Source: Salinicoccus halitifaciens (GTDB taxonomy: Bacteria; Bacillota; Bacilli; Staphylococcales; Salinicoccaceae). Taken from it: a stretch of 64,000 bases of DNA. The stretch is from NCBI RefSeq assembly GCF_021026095.1, contig NZ_JAJNCU010000003.1:372001-436000 (forward strand), written 5' to 3'. The notes below the pieces were generated by a model, which was given only the letters and a program-made list of their open reading frames with translations, was not told the DNA's origin and did not search any database. Position numbers and translations under genes: made by a program. Positions 1 through 7,946 of the stretch are shown piece after piece. Every line of letters begins with the position of its first letter. Position 1 is the first letter of the stretch.

Positions 1-196
1 TCATCGCAGGGCGTCCGCCGACGAACGAGATGATCACTGCAATAAGGAATGACGCATACAGTCCGACCATTGGATCGACCCCTGCAATGATCGAGAAGGC
101 GATGGCTTCCGGAATCAGGGCGAGTGCAACGACGATTCCGGCCATTATATTGGTGCCCGGATCGGTCAGCCACTCCCTTTTAAACTTTTCTACCAT
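1..196 (-). CDS. SulP family anion permease, N-terminal part
   Basis: Only the first 65 codons are inside the window; the gene continues past position 1. The translation starts MVEKFKREW and runs into a hydrophobic stretch containing [14 protein letters not shown], then GLYASF and GGRPAM. These are the conserved first membrane segments of SulP (SLC26-like) sulfate or bicarbonate/anion permeases. The protein would sit in the cytoplasmic membrane; the substrate cannot be told from this fragment. Just upstream on the minus strand lies a TATAAT box (236-241) and a small inverted repeat, TGACT-AA-AGTCA (225-236), which could be the promoter and an operator. It is transcribed divergently from the recombinase-like gene at 327. 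Confidence 0.85.
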   Translation of the reverse strand, partial: MVEKFKREWLTDPGTNIMAGIVVALALIPEAIAFSIIAGVDPMVGLYASFLIAVIISFVGGRPAM

Positions 197-224
197 AATT
201 TAATACACTTCCTACTCTATAAAT

Positions 225-241
225 TGACTAAAGTCATTATA
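225..241 (-). promoter_or_regulatory. Candidate -10 box and small operator of the SulP gene
   Basis: On the minus strand a perfect TATAAT lies at 236-241, about 40 nt before the SulP start. It overlaps by one base the inverted repeat TGACT-AA-AGTCA at 225-236. No good -35 box is visible, so an activator or extended contacts would be needed. Confidence 0.35.
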
Positions 242-293
242 GCAGAAAAGTTTCATATGTATACCCCTTTTTGAGAAAAGCATGATGCAGTCA

Positions 294-302
294 TGTTATA
301 AT
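294..302 (+). promoter_or_regulatory. Extended -10 promoter of the recombinase-like gene
   Basis: TGTTATAAT is an extended -10 element (TGnTATAAT) ending 24 nt before the chosen ATG at 327. A TTGAGA lies too far upstream (20-nt spacer) to be a convincing -35 box, which is usual for extended -10 promoters. Confidence 0.4.
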
Positions 303-326
303 ATTGTAAAGACTGGAGGCCTTCCG

Positions 327-866
327 ATGAAATACGGATACATAAGACCTGTTGAATTATATGACGATGTTGAAGGTCAGAAGAAAAAAATCCTTGAATA
401 TACCGGGCATCTGTTCATTGAAGCACATGCCGACAATAAAAAGAGGACGGCACTTGAAGAGCTGCTGGAGACACTGGAGGACGGCGATGAATTATTTGTC
501 ACCGATTTTTGCGTCCTTGCGGATTCAACGAAACAGCTTGTCGATATCATCGACTCATGTATGGATAAATCCGTGAAGATACGCATACTCAACCCCGATA
601 TTCTGGTGGATGCCGGGACTCAGTACAGTTTCCAGAAAATCCTGAACGAAATCTCCAACTTCCAGAGCGATGCCGTGAAGTTCAGGACACAGTTGGGTGT
701 GAGCAAGGCAATCAAAGACGGCAAAAAGATGGGACGGCCGAGACGGAGCGATGACAATATAAAGAAAGCCGTCGAAATGTACATGTCGAAGCAGTATACG
801 CTTGATGAAATCAAGGAGAAAACGAACATCAGCAGAGCGACACTATACAGGCACCTGGAAAGCTGA
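327..866 (+). CDS. Serine-recombinase-like protein without catalytic residues
   Basis: The 179-aa protein has the two-part layout of small serine resolvases/invertases: an N-terminal resolvase fold starting MKYGYIRP and a C-terminal Hin-type helix-turn-helix (roughly residues 135-179, with KKMGRPRR followed by YTLDEIKEKTNISRATLYRH). The start at 327 is chosen for its GGAGG box. By eye alignment the catalytic Ser10 position (GYxRVS) reads RPVE, and the D-R-L-x-R active-site segment reads FCVLADS, so the Ser, Asp and both Arg are gone. Recombination seems impossible; DNA binding is probably kept. It may act as a transcription regulator or be a domesticated recombinase. Its 3' end precedes the GntR gene by 31 nt, so the two may be co-transcribed. 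Confidence 0.75.
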   Translation: MKYGYIRPVELYDDVEGQKKKILEYTGHLFIEAHADNKKRTALEELLETLEDGDELFVTDFCVLADSTKQLVDIIDSCMDKSVKIRILNPDILVDAGTQYSFQKILNEISNFQSDAVKFRTQLGVSKAIKDGKKMGRPRRSDDNIKKAVEMYMSKQYTLDEIKEKTNISRATLYRHLES

Positions 867-897
867 ACACCATATCAAGACTATCGGAAGTGATCGG

Positions 898-1587
898 ATG
901 AGCATTAAGAGAAAGAAGATATACGAGGAAATCGTCGATATCATACTGGAAGATATAAAATCAGGTGAGTTGGAACCGGGTGACCGGCTGCCCTCCATCA
1001 CCGACATGGCCAAGGCGCATCAAGTATCTTCAGCTTCTGTCAGGGAAGCCTTGAACAGTCTCCGGGTGATGGATGTCATCGAGGTAAAGCATGGCCAGGG
1101 CTCGTTCATCAAACAGAAGATGCCGCTCGGTTTTGAACAGAATTTTGAAATCATCACACGTGCGGATATAGAAAATCTGCTGGAACTGAGAAAAATCATA
1201 GAAGTGGGATGCGCGAGGACTGCAGCCCGGAAAGTGGATGAGTCAGGACTCGGGAAAATCAAAGCGGCCCTTGATAAAATGCCGACGGCCCTTGAGAATA
1301 ATGAACTCGGCGAGCAGGCGGATTATGAATTCCATATCAGCATAGCGGAAGCAACAGGTAATCCCCTCCTGGTCAGCCTGCTTGAAGATGTCTCGGAAAC
1401 GATGCTCCGCACGATGAAGGAAACACGGCGGATCTGGCTCTATGAAGGCCATAAATCCATTGAAAAAATTCATAATGAGCATAAGCTGATCTATGAAGCG
1501 ATCAGAGCCGGCAGTGATGAAGCGGCTGCCGGCCATATGTACGACCACCTCCAAGGGGTGGAGGAATTATTATTGAAGCATTATTGA
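898..1587 (+). CDS. GntR/FadR-family (FCD) transcriptional regulator
   Basis: The 229-aa protein has a GntR winged-helix N-terminus (YEEIVDIILEDIKSGEL...LPSITDMAKAHQVSSASVREAL) and an all-helical FCD ligand domain with the usual D-x-x-FH, ATGNP and C-terminal histidine positions that bind a metal and an organic acid. The ATG at 898 follows GGAAGTG; an upstream in-frame ATG at 802 overlaps the preceding gene and lacks a ribosome site. It sits directly before a lactate permease and an Mqo/Lqo-type dehydrogenase, the usual neighbourhood of LutR/LldR lactate regulators, and a 19-bp palindrome lies in the permease promoter region. Repression relieved by lactate is the likely mode, by inference. 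Confidence 0.85.
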   Translation: MSIKRKKIYEEIVDIILEDIKSGELEPGDRLPSITDMAKAHQVSSASVREALNSLRVMDVIEVKHGQGSFIKQKMPLGFEQNFEIITRADIENLLELRKIIEVGCARTAARKVDESGLGKIKAALDKMPTALENNELGEQADYEFHISIAEATGNPLLVSLLEDVSETMLRTMKETRRIWLYEGHKSIEKIHNEHKLIYEAIRAGSDEAAAGHMYDHLQGVEELLLKHY

Positions 1588-1611
1588 AGAGGCCGGGGCC
1601 TCTTCTTTCTT
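1586..1611 (+). terminator. Terminator behind the GntR gene
   Basis: A perfect hairpin GAAGAGGCC-GG-GGCCTCTTC is followed by TTTCTT. It starts within the gntR stop codon and separates the regulator from the lactate permease promoter. Confidence 0.75.
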
Positions 1612-1649
1612 ATATTTGACTGAAGATTCGTAAAACCTTCCAAAAGCCC

Positions 1650-1678
1650 TTGACAATCAGAAAGCGGTTACATATACT
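1650..1678 (+). promoter_or_regulatory. Sigma-A promoter of the lactate permease
   Basis: TTGACA (1650-1655), a 17-nt spacer and TATACT (1673-1678) make a near-consensus vegetative promoter. The likely start site falls just before or within the palindrome at 1691-1709, so a bound regulator would block initiation. Confidence 0.8.
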
Positions 1679-1690
1679 GTCGTTATATCT

Positions 1691-1709
1691 CTAGTCATCA
1701 GATGACTAG
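1691..1709. promoter_or_regulatory. 19-bp perfect palindrome, probable GntR operator
   Basis: CTAGTCATCAGATGACTAG has two perfect 9-nt arms around a central A. It begins 13 nt after the -10 box and ends 29 nt before the permease ATG, in front of a FadR-type regulator's presumed target operon. Position and symmetry fit a repressor dimer site; assignment to the adjacent regulator is inference. Confidence 0.7.
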
Positions 1710-1738
1710 ATGTCATGTGGAACAAAGGGGGAATTTTC

Positions 1739-3493
1739 ATGCTGGTGCTTTTAAGTCTTTTGCCGATCCTATCGATCTTCTTCTTCCTGGTCATCCTGAG
1801 ATGGCCGGCTAAGAAAGGGATGCTTTACAGTTTCATCATTACAATCCTGATCGCCTTCTTCGGCTGGCAGATGGGCGTCATTGAAATCGCGGCGGCCTCT
1901 TTCAAAGGGGTGATGACTGCCCTTGAAGTCGGCGTCATAGTATTCGGTGCAGTGCTGCTGCTCAATATGATGAAAGTGAGCGGTGCCGTCGACACCATCC
2001 GGTCTTCATTCACGAGCATCTCACCTGACCGGCGGGTCCAGGCGATCATCGTTGCATGGCTGTTCGGAACGTTTCTGGAAGGTGCGGCAGGATGGGGTGC
2101 ACCTGCGACCATCGTCGGGCCGCTTCTGATCGCACTTGGTTTCCCGGCGCTTGCAGCCGTCATCATCGCGCTCATGCTGCAGTCCACTCCGGTATCCTAC
2201 GGTGCAGTGGGCACACCGATACTGGTCGGCGTCAACACGAGCCTTGAAAACCAGCCGGTGGTGAATGAACATCTGAGCAGCGGAGGGATTGAACTGTCCA
2301 CTTTCATCTTTGATGTCGGTGCCCAGGTATCCATATTCCATGCGATGGTCGGCCTGTTCATTCCGCTCTTCATGTCAGCCATGCTGACGCGGTTCTTTGG
2401 GAAGAACAAGAGCTTCATGGAAGGTCTGGCAGTGTGGCCGTTTGCGATTTTTGCAGGTCTCGCGTTCGTGGTGCCCTACTCGCTTACGGCAAATTTCCTC
2501 GGACCGGAATTCCCTTCATTGATAGGCGGGCTCGTCGGCATGCTGATCGTCATCCCGCTTGCCAGAAAAGGGTTCCTGATGCCGAAGGAGACGTTCGAGT
2601 TTCAATCGCAGGACAAATGGCCCAAGTCCTGGTTGAGTGACATTACAAGTGAAGCGGCGGCGTCCCGCAACATTTCAATGATGAAAGCATGGCTGCCCTA
2701 CGTCCTGGTGGCACTGCTCCTCGTCGTTACAAGGATCGAAGCACTCGGCCTGAGGGCAATCGTTTCTGCGTGGCAGGTGACGTTTGATGACATATTGGGG
2801 ACCGGGATTACACACAGCTTATCACCGTTGATGATTCCGGGGGTGGTGTTCATCCTGGTCGCCGTTGCAACCGGATTCCTGCATAAAGTGGACTACAAAG
2901 GGATGGGCAGTGCATTCAAAGTATCGTGGAAGACGATCCTTTCAGCCATGGCCGCCCTCATCGTGTCGGTGCCGCTCGTCCAGGTCTTCATCAATTCAGG
3001 GATCAACGAAGCCGGCTATGAATCAATGCCATTGGTTCTCGCCCATGCAGCCGCAACATTATTCGGTGACGGCTGGCCGCTGGTCGCTCCTGCCATCGGC
3101 GCGCTCGGCGCATTTGCAGCAGGGAGCAACACGGTCAGCAACATGATGTTCGGACTGTTCCAGTTCGGCGTGGCGGACCAGATCAATGTCAGCCCGCTCG
3201 TCATCGTCTCGCTTCAGGCGGTCGGCGGCGCAGCAGGCAATATGATCTGTGTGCATAACGTGGTGGCGGCGAGTGCGGCGGTCGGTCTGATCGGCAAGGA
3301 GGGCTCCATCATCGCCAAGCTGCTGATACCGACGGCATTCTATATCATTTTCGCCGGGGCGATCGGCTATGTGTGGATCAACGGCATCAGCTTCAACGCC
3401 GGTTCCCTCATCATTGCAGCGATCCTCCTAACAATCATCAGCGGGATACTTTATTCTTATAAAAGCTTAAGGGAAAATAAAGAAATGCTTTAA
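1739..3493 (+). CDS. lctP: L-lactate permease (LctP/LldP family)
   Basis: The 584-aa very hydrophobic protein, with about 13-14 predicted membrane segments, matches the lactate permease family, including GTFLEGAAGWGAPATIVGPLL near residue 115 and GAVGTPI further on. It imports lactate (and perhaps glycolate) with protons. The ATG at 1739 is preceded by AAAGGGGG with a 7-nt gap, so this start is preferred over the ATG at 1715. It has its own sigma-A promoter and a palindromic operator. The oxidoreductase at 3512 follows within 20 nt and is surely in the same operon, so import and respiration of lactate are coupled. Confidence 0.93.
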   Translation: MLVLLSLLPILSIFFFLVILRWPAKKGMLYSFIITILIAFFGWQMGVIEIAAASFKGVMTALEVGVIVFGAVLLLNMMKVSGAVDTIRSSFTSISPDRRVQAIIVAWLFGTFLEGAAGWGAPATIVGPLLIALGFPALAAVIIALMLQSTPVSYGAVGTPILVGVNTSLENQPVVNEHLSSGGIELSTFIFDVGAQVSIFHAMVGLFIPLFMSAMLTRFFGKNKSFMEGLAVWPFAIFAGLAFVVPYSLTANFLGPEFPSLIGGLVGMLIVIPLARKGFLMPKETFEFQSQDKWPKSWLSDITSEAAASRNISMMKAWLPYVLVALLLVVTRIEALGLRAIVSAWQVTFDDILGTGITHSLSPLMIPGVVFILVAVATGFLHKVDYKGMGSAFKVSWKTILSAMAALIVSVPLVQVFINSGINEAGYESMPLVLAHAAATLFGDGWPLVAPAIGALGAFAAGSNTVSNMMFGLFQFGVADQINVSPLVIVSLQAVGGAAGNMICVHNVVAASAAVGLIGKEGSIIAKLLIPTAFYIIFAGAIGYVWINGISFNAGSLIIAAILLTIISGILYSYKSLRENKEML

Positions 3494-3511
3494 ATGGAAG
3501 GAAGACTGGTT

Positions 3512-4996
3512 ATGAATAATACGGATTCGAAAAAAGTCATATTGATCGGTGCAGGCATCATGAGTGCGACATTCGGCTCATTCCTGAAGGAAATCGAGCC
3601 CGGCTGGAATATTAAGCTCTTTGAACGGCTGGATGCACCGGCCATGGAAAGCTCGCACGGCCAGAACAATGCCGGCACCGGCCATGCGGCGTTATGTGAA
3701 CTGAACTATACGGTCGAGCAGCCGGACGGCTCTGTGGATATCGAGAAGGCGAAGGAAATCAATGAGCAATTTGAGGTGTCACTCCAATTCTGGTCGTACC
3801 TGGTGAGGAACGGACGCATCGATGATCCGGAGTCGTTCATCCGTCCCCTTCCCCATATCAGTTTCGTATACGGGGAGGATAATGTGAATTTCCTGAAGAA
3901 GCGTTATGAGGCACTCTCCCCCCTGTCTATGTTTGCAGGCATGGAATATTCGGAGGACCACTCACGGCTGGCTGAATGGATGCCTTTGATGATGGAAGGG
4001 CGTGATCCGGGCGAACGCGTTGCTGCAAGCAGAATGGACGGGGGCACCGATGTGAACTTCGGTGAACTGACCCGGAAGATGATTCAGGATTTAAGCGGGC
4101 ATAAGAATGCCGAAGTCCATTACAGACAAGAAGTGGTTGATTTCAGGCAGCGGGATAATTCACAGTGGGAAGTGAAAGTGCGTAATCTTGAAGATGGCAG
4201 CATCGAGTACCATGTGGCGGATCATATTTTCATCGGTGCGGGCGGCCATGCAATCCCCCTTCTGCAGAAGACGGGCATCCCGGAAAGCAGGCAGCTCGGC
4301 GGGTTCCCGATCAGCGGGACGTTCCTGGTATGCAACAATCCTGATGTCGTCGAGCGGCATGACGCGAAAGTGTACGGAAAAGAACCGAAGGGCACGCCGC
4401 CGATGACCGTCCCCCACCTGGACAGACGGTATCTTGAGGATAAGACGAGCCTGTTGTTCGGCCCTTTTGCAGCGATCGGACCGAAGTTCCTGAAGGCAGG
4501 TTCGAATACGGACCTGTTCAAATCAATCAAGTCCAATAACGTATTGACGCTGTTGTCCGCCGGGGCGAAAAACCTGCCGCTGGTCAAATATTCCATCCAG
4601 CAGGTCATGATGGATAAGGAAGACCGTATGAAAGAGCTCCGTAAATTCGTGCCCGATGCAAAAGATGAAGACTGGGATCTCCATGTGGCCGGGAAACGGG
4701 TGCAGGTCATCAAGGATACGGAAGAGCATGGCCGCGGCTACATCCAGTTCGGCACGGAAGTCGTCCATTCGGAAGACAACACCGTCATCGCACTGCTCGG
4801 TGAGTCCCCGGGCGCCTCAGTATCGGTATCAACGGCGCTTGAAGTTTTTGAAAGGAGCTTCCCGGACCATATTGGAAAATGGACGCCAAGGATACAGGAG
4901 ATCATCCCCTCCTACGGCCATTCTTTAATAGAGGACAGCACTTTATTGAAACAAATCCGGAAATCGACCGCCGGGGATCTGAACCTCGATCAATGA
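3512..4996 (+). CDS. lqo: Mqo-family FAD quinone oxidoreductase, probably L-lactate:quinone (Lqo)
   Basis: The 494-aa protein shows the malate:quinone oxidoreductase family signature: a FAD-binding [10 protein letters not shown] near the N-terminus, [21 protein letters not shown] after it and [11 protein letters not shown] near the C-terminus. Such enzymes sit on the inner membrane face and pass electrons from a 2-hydroxy acid to menaquinone. One of the two S. aureus members is known to be an L-lactate:quinone oxidoreductase; the tight operon with a lactate permease here favours that activity, but sequence alone cannot separate malate from lactate. The start at 3512 is chosen because GGAAGGA precedes it; the ATG at 3494 directly abutting the permease stop has no ribosome site. 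Confidence 0.85.
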   Translation: MNNTDSKKVILIGAGIMSATFGSFLKEIEPGWNIKLFERLDAPAMESSHGQNNAGTGHAALCELNYTVEQPDGSVDIEKAKEINEQFEVSLQFWSYLVRNGRIDDPESFIRPLPHISFVYGEDNVNFLKKRYEALSPLSMFAGMEYSEDHSRLAEWMPLMMEGRDPGERVAASRMDGGTDVNFGELTRKMIQDLSGHKNAEVHYRQEVVDFRQRDNSQWEVKVRNLEDGSIEYHVADHIFIGAGGHAIPLLQKTGIPESRQLGGFPISGTFLVCNNPDVVERHDAKVYGKEPKGTPPMTVPHLDRRYLEDKTSLLFGPFAAIGPKFLKAGSNTDLFKSIKSNNVLTLLSAGAKNLPLVKYSIQQVMMDKEDRMKELRKFVPDAKDEDWDLHVAGKRVQVIKDTEEHGRGYIQFGTEVVHSEDNTVIALLGESPGASVSVSTALEVFERSFPDHIGKWTPRIQEIIPSYGHSLIEDSTLLKQIRKSTAGDLNLDQ

Positions 4997-5012
4997 ATCT
5001 ATAAGACATAAG

Positions 5013-5056
5013 AAAACCCGTATCATCCGGAAAAGTCCGGCCGATACGGGTTTATT
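5013..5056. terminator. Bidirectional terminator between lqo and the sceD-like gene
   Basis: AAACCCGTATC and GATACGGGTTT form the outer stem, with A-runs and T-runs on both sides. It serves the converging lactate operon and the sceD-like gene. Confidence 0.8.
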
Positions 5057-5067
5057 TCATGTGGATC

Positions 5068-5766
5068 TTACCACCAGTTGTTTGCGTTGCGGAATTCCAT
5101 TGCTGCTTCAACAGAACCGTAGCGTTCTTCAGCATAATTGATCATGCCGGATGTCTGTTCTGCAACAGAGCCGGTGCCCCATGATTCTTTCGTCTGTCCA
5201 AGGCCTCTGTAGCCAAGTTCGTTGACTGCATCCGGATTGCCGCTGGATTCAGGCATGACGATGTTTTCCCACATTGCTTCAGTGCCGCCCGCTTCAAGGA
5301 ACTGCGCCTTGGTGGAGCCGCTCTCTGCCGGTGCTGCAGACTGGCTGTCCTGTGCAGGCTGCTGTACAGTTTGTGCCGGTGCTTCCTGTGCCTCTTCCAC
5401 CTGTGGCGCTTCCTGCGTCACTTCAACAGTTTCCTGTGCAGGCTGTTCCTGCTGGACAGGCGTCTCATTCACCTGAGGTGCAGGCTGTTCTGCAGCTTCA
5501 GGTTGTGCTGCGCCGTTGCCGTATGCCCAAGTGTAATTGACACCGTCGGATTTGAAGTCATAGTCGACATTGTTCAAGTTGAAATTGTAGTGGTACTCGC
5601 CTTCATGAAGCGGTGCATCGTCAAGTTCGCTTGAATGAGACTGCGCCATTTCAGCAAGTTCCTGTTTATTTATATTGTGCTCTGAAGCTTCTGCATCATC
5701 CGCTGCCGTAAAGCCGCCGATGCCCAGGCCAAGAGCTAAAGTTGTAGTCAGTATTGTTTTTTTCAT
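5068..5766 (-). CDS. sceD: SceD/IsaA-type secreted lytic transglycosylase
   Basis: The 232-aa protein opens with a signal peptide (MKKTILTTTLALGLGIGGF, likely cleaved after AEA). A short domain follows (to about residue 85), then a Gln/Pro/Ala/Glu-rich low-complexity linker (about 90-160), and a C-terminal transglycosylase-like domain with MWENIVMPESSGNPDAVN, GYRGLGQTKESW and a final ANNWW. The Glu in PESSG is the likely catalytic acid. This is the layout of staphylococcal SceD/IsaA, which trim peptidoglycan during growth. The start at 5766 is set by GGAGGAAT. Upstream lies a perfect WalR box, in keeping with control by the WalKR cell-wall system. Which of the paralogues it equals is uncertain. 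Confidence 0.85.
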   Translation of the reverse strand: MKKTILTTTLALGLGIGGFTAADDAEASEHNINKQELAEMAQSHSSELDDAPLHEGEYHYNFNLNNVDYDFKSDGVNYTWAYGNGAAQPEAAEQPAPQVNETPVQQEQPAQETVEVTQEAPQVEEAQEAPAQTVQQPAQDSQSAAPAESGSTKAQFLEAGGTEAMWENIVMPESSGNPDAVNELGYRGLGQTKESWGTGSVAEQTSGMINYAEERYGSVEAAMEFRNANNWW

Positions 5767-5933
5767 AATTAAATTCCTCCAAAACATGATTTATCTCAAA
5801 GCTTATGGTTCAAACTTTTGAGATAGATGTTTTCTTCCGGTCCTGCATTTCCAGGACATGACCCAATGTAACATGTAATGAGGCCCGGCAGGTTACAGTC
5901 CGGTGATAACGAGGTTACAATGACGTCATGTAC

Positions 5934-5950
5934 TGTAATGCGGATGTAAT
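5934..5950. promoter_or_regulatory. WalR (YycF) box upstream of the sceD-like gene
   Basis: TGTAAT-GCGGA-TGTAAT matches the WalR consensus TGTWAH-N5-TGTWAH exactly. It is about 170 bp upstream of the transglycosylase start. Further half-sites occur nearby, including two TGTAAC on the minus strand whose starts are 22 nt apart, near 5890-5920. SceD/IsaA genes are known WalR targets, so the site is well placed. Confidence 0.75.
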
Positions 5951-6199
5951 GTGGAAAGTGTGGAACTTTAAAAAGCCGCCGCACGTTGATCTGTCTCTAA
6001 ATGTACACCGTCCCTTCTTTTGAATAAAATCCTTAAAAATTATGTTGTAACTTCATATGCGCATCCAGTATAATCATATGTAAGCGCATTCAAAAATAGA
6101 GCGCGGGATTTTTATTTGCATCTGGCTGTAAATGCTCTGTTGTCTTCATGTCCATGTCATCAGAAGCTAAAAATATAAGGACAACAAATTTGCAGAGTA

Positions 6200-6228
6200 T
6201 TGACAATTTTTTGAAACAGGGATAAAAT
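6200..6228 (+). promoter_or_regulatory. Sigma-A promoter of the first TAXI-TRAP operon
   Basis: TTGACA (6200-6205), a 17-nt spacer and TAAAAT (6223-6228) precede the receptor gene at 6261 by about 32 nt. Confidence 0.75.
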
Positions 6229-6260
6229 TTCAATTAAGAACAAAAAAGGGGGATATAATT

Positions 6261-7337
6261 ATGAAGTTGAACAAGTTTTGGTTGTTGTCTGCTTTCCTGG
6301 TATTCGTACTCGTGCTTGCTGCCTGCGGCAACGGCGGGGACACCGGCGATGAAGGCGCCGAAGAAGATACCGGCACCGAAGAGGAGACGACTGAAGAGAG
6401 CGGAACTGAGGAAGACGGCGCAGAGGAAACGACGGATGACGGAGGGGAAGCTGAAGGGGAAACACCTGACTTCCTGACATTGCTCACCGGTGGTACAAGT
6501 GGTACTTACTATCCGTTAGGCGGCGAAATGGCGTCGAATATTTCTGATGAAACAGGTATTCAGACGGATGCATTATCTTCAAACGCTTCTGCTGACAACA
6601 TAATCGATCTGCAGAACGGCGAAGCGGAACTGGGCATGGTACAGACAGATACAATTGCTCAAGCTGTTGAAGGCGAAGGTGCATTTGAGGGCGACCCGGT
6701 CGATAACGTATTGGCATTGGGTGCACTTTATCCGGAAACTGTCCAGATCGTCACGACGGCCGACTCCGGCATAGAATCGGTTGAAGACCTTGAAGGCATG
6801 ACTGTTTCAGTTGGTGCACCGGGTTCAGGTACATTCTATAATGCAGAGCAGATCCTCGAAATCCACGGCCTTTCACTGGACGACATCGATGCTCAAAACC
6901 TCGACTTCGGTGAATCCACCGGTGGTATCCAGGATGGGAACATCGATGCTGCAATCATTACAGGTGGTACACCGACAGGTGCCGTTGAAGAATTGACAGC
7001 CACAGTCGATGTAAGAATTCTGCCGGTCGAACAGGATATGATCGATCAGTTGATCGAGCAGTATCCATTCTATACGGAAGATACGGTTGAGGCTGGAACT
7101 TACGGTATCGAAGAGGATGTCACTACAGTTGCAGTCGGTGCAATGATTGCCGTTACAGACAGCCTGTCCGAAGATGTGGTATATGACATCACCGCTGCGA
7201 TTTATGAAAATGCGGAATCCATGGCGCACGCCAGGGCTGCAGATATCACAGTGGACACTGCACTGGATGGCATCGGCATCGATATCCACCCGGGCGCACA
7301 GAGATACTTTGATGAGCAGGGTGTAGAGTCAGAATAA
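6261..7337 (+). CDS. TAXI-family TRAP transporter receptor lipoprotein (locus 1)
   Basis: The 358-aa protein is a lipoprotein: hydrophobic signal, lipobox LAAC (Cys22), then an acidic low-complexity linker of Glu/Asp/Thr/Gly to about residue 68. The binding domain begins FLTLLTGGTSGTYYPLGG and has the typical TAXI elements QNGEAELGMVQTD, VEDLEGMTVSVGAPGSGT and IHPGAQRYFDEQG. It captures an organic anion outside the membrane and hands it to the fused permease encoded two genes downstream. The ATG at 6261 follows AAGGGGG. Related receptors bind glutamate or other carboxylates; the substrate here is unknown. The acidic linker may suit a saline habitat. Confidence 0.9.
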   Translation: MKLNKFWLLSAFLVFVLVLAACGNGGDTGDEGAEEDTGTEEETTEESGTEEDGAEETTDDGGEAEGETPDFLTLLTGGTSGTYYPLGGEMASNISDETGIQTDALSSNASADNIIDLQNGEAELGMVQTDTIAQAVEGEGAFEGDPVDNVLALGALYPETVQIVTTADSGIESVEDLEGMTVSVGAPGSGTFYNAEQILEIHGLSLDDIDAQNLDFGESTGGIQDGNIDAAIITGGTPTGAVEELTATVDVRILPVEQDMIDQLIEQYPFYTEDTVEAGTYGIEEDVTTVAVGAMIAVTDSLSEDVVYDITAAIYENAESMAHARAADITVDTALDGIGIDIHPGAQRYFDEQGVESE

Positions 7338-7427
7338 GGTTCATAAACATTACGGATATATGACCGGCAGTCAATCTTGCTTTAAATGGATGACTTCCGG
7401 TCAATCCGTTTGTTAAGAGGTATTTTT

Positions 7428-7946
7428 ATGAAAAAAGTCTTAATCTTAATAGTGGTTCTGACATTTGCCGCCCTATTGGTGTTGTTTATTCCTGTGAAAC
7501 AGTCTCTTGTTTTTTATAAGGAGAACACCAGTGAAATAGAGGCTTATCTCCCATTGGAGAATCAGGAAACTTTTCAAATCATCTTCACCCACTCCATCCA
7601 CTTGACCGATGTGGTGGAAAAATACGTCGTTTTGGAAAATCAGCATATAAAACAGTATGAAATGATTTATGAAGAGTTTGGGATCGGCATGCCGGCCAAT
7701 GCTCAAGGGGAAGAAGAATTTCATTCTGAAGACGGTAAATATCATATTACGAACATGAACAATGTCTTCCCGGAAATCAAATTGAGGAACGGTAAGGCCG
7801 TCTCTGAGCACAGGCTTGTCTGGGGACCGGATCATGAGCATATTACAGAGTTCAATAACTACTTCGAACCCGGAGCATGGTTCACTATACAAATAGATAA
7901 TTTATCATTATGGCAAATGATACAAGGGGTGAGAATCCATGAGTGA
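7428..7946 (+). CDS. DUF1850 membrane-anchored protein (TAXI locus 1)
   Basis: The 172-aa protein has one N-terminal membrane anchor (MKKVLILIVVLTFAALLVL) and an extracellular domain with FTHSIHLTDVVEKYVV, EEFGIGMPAN and a His-rich end (GPDHEHITEF). This is DUF1850, a family regularly found between TAXI receptors and their fused permeases but without a proven role; an accessory or assembly function in transport is inference. The start at 7428 has AAGAGGT upstream; the earlier ATG at 7386 does not. Its last 8 nt overlap the permease gene, implying translational coupling. Confidence 0.8.
   Translation: MKKVLILIVVLTFAALLVLFIPVKQSLVFYKENTSEIEAYLPLENQETFQIIFTHSIHLTDVVEKYVVLENQHIKQYEMIYEEFGIGMPANAQGEEEFHSEDGKYHITNMNNVFPEIKLRNGKAVSEHRLVWGPDHEHITEFNNYFEPGAWFTIQIDNLSLWQMIQGVRIHE

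Larger units (their letters stand above)
5767..6260. other. 494-bp regulatory intergenic region, no gene seen
   Basis: This divergent spacer between the sceD-like gene and the first TAXI locus holds the WalR box at 5934-5950, several extra TGTAA/TTACA half-sites between about 5860 and 5920, and the TAXI promoter at 6200-6228. A short minus-strand reading frame at 5796-5984 has no ribosome site and no recognisable similarity. Nothing else is visible. Confidence 0.6.

Noticed and set aside
327-866. Marker of a transposon or integron
   Set aside because: No inverted or direct repeats, transposase or resolution site is seen around it and the catalytic residues are missing.
3512-4996. Calling the gene malate:quinone oxidoreductase without reservation
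   Set aside because: Context with lactate permease makes a lactate enzyme at least as likely; the family alone does not decide.
5796-5984. Small minus-strand gene upstream of the sceD-like gene
   Set aside because: No ribosome site and it covers the half-sites of the WalR region, which explain the sequence better.
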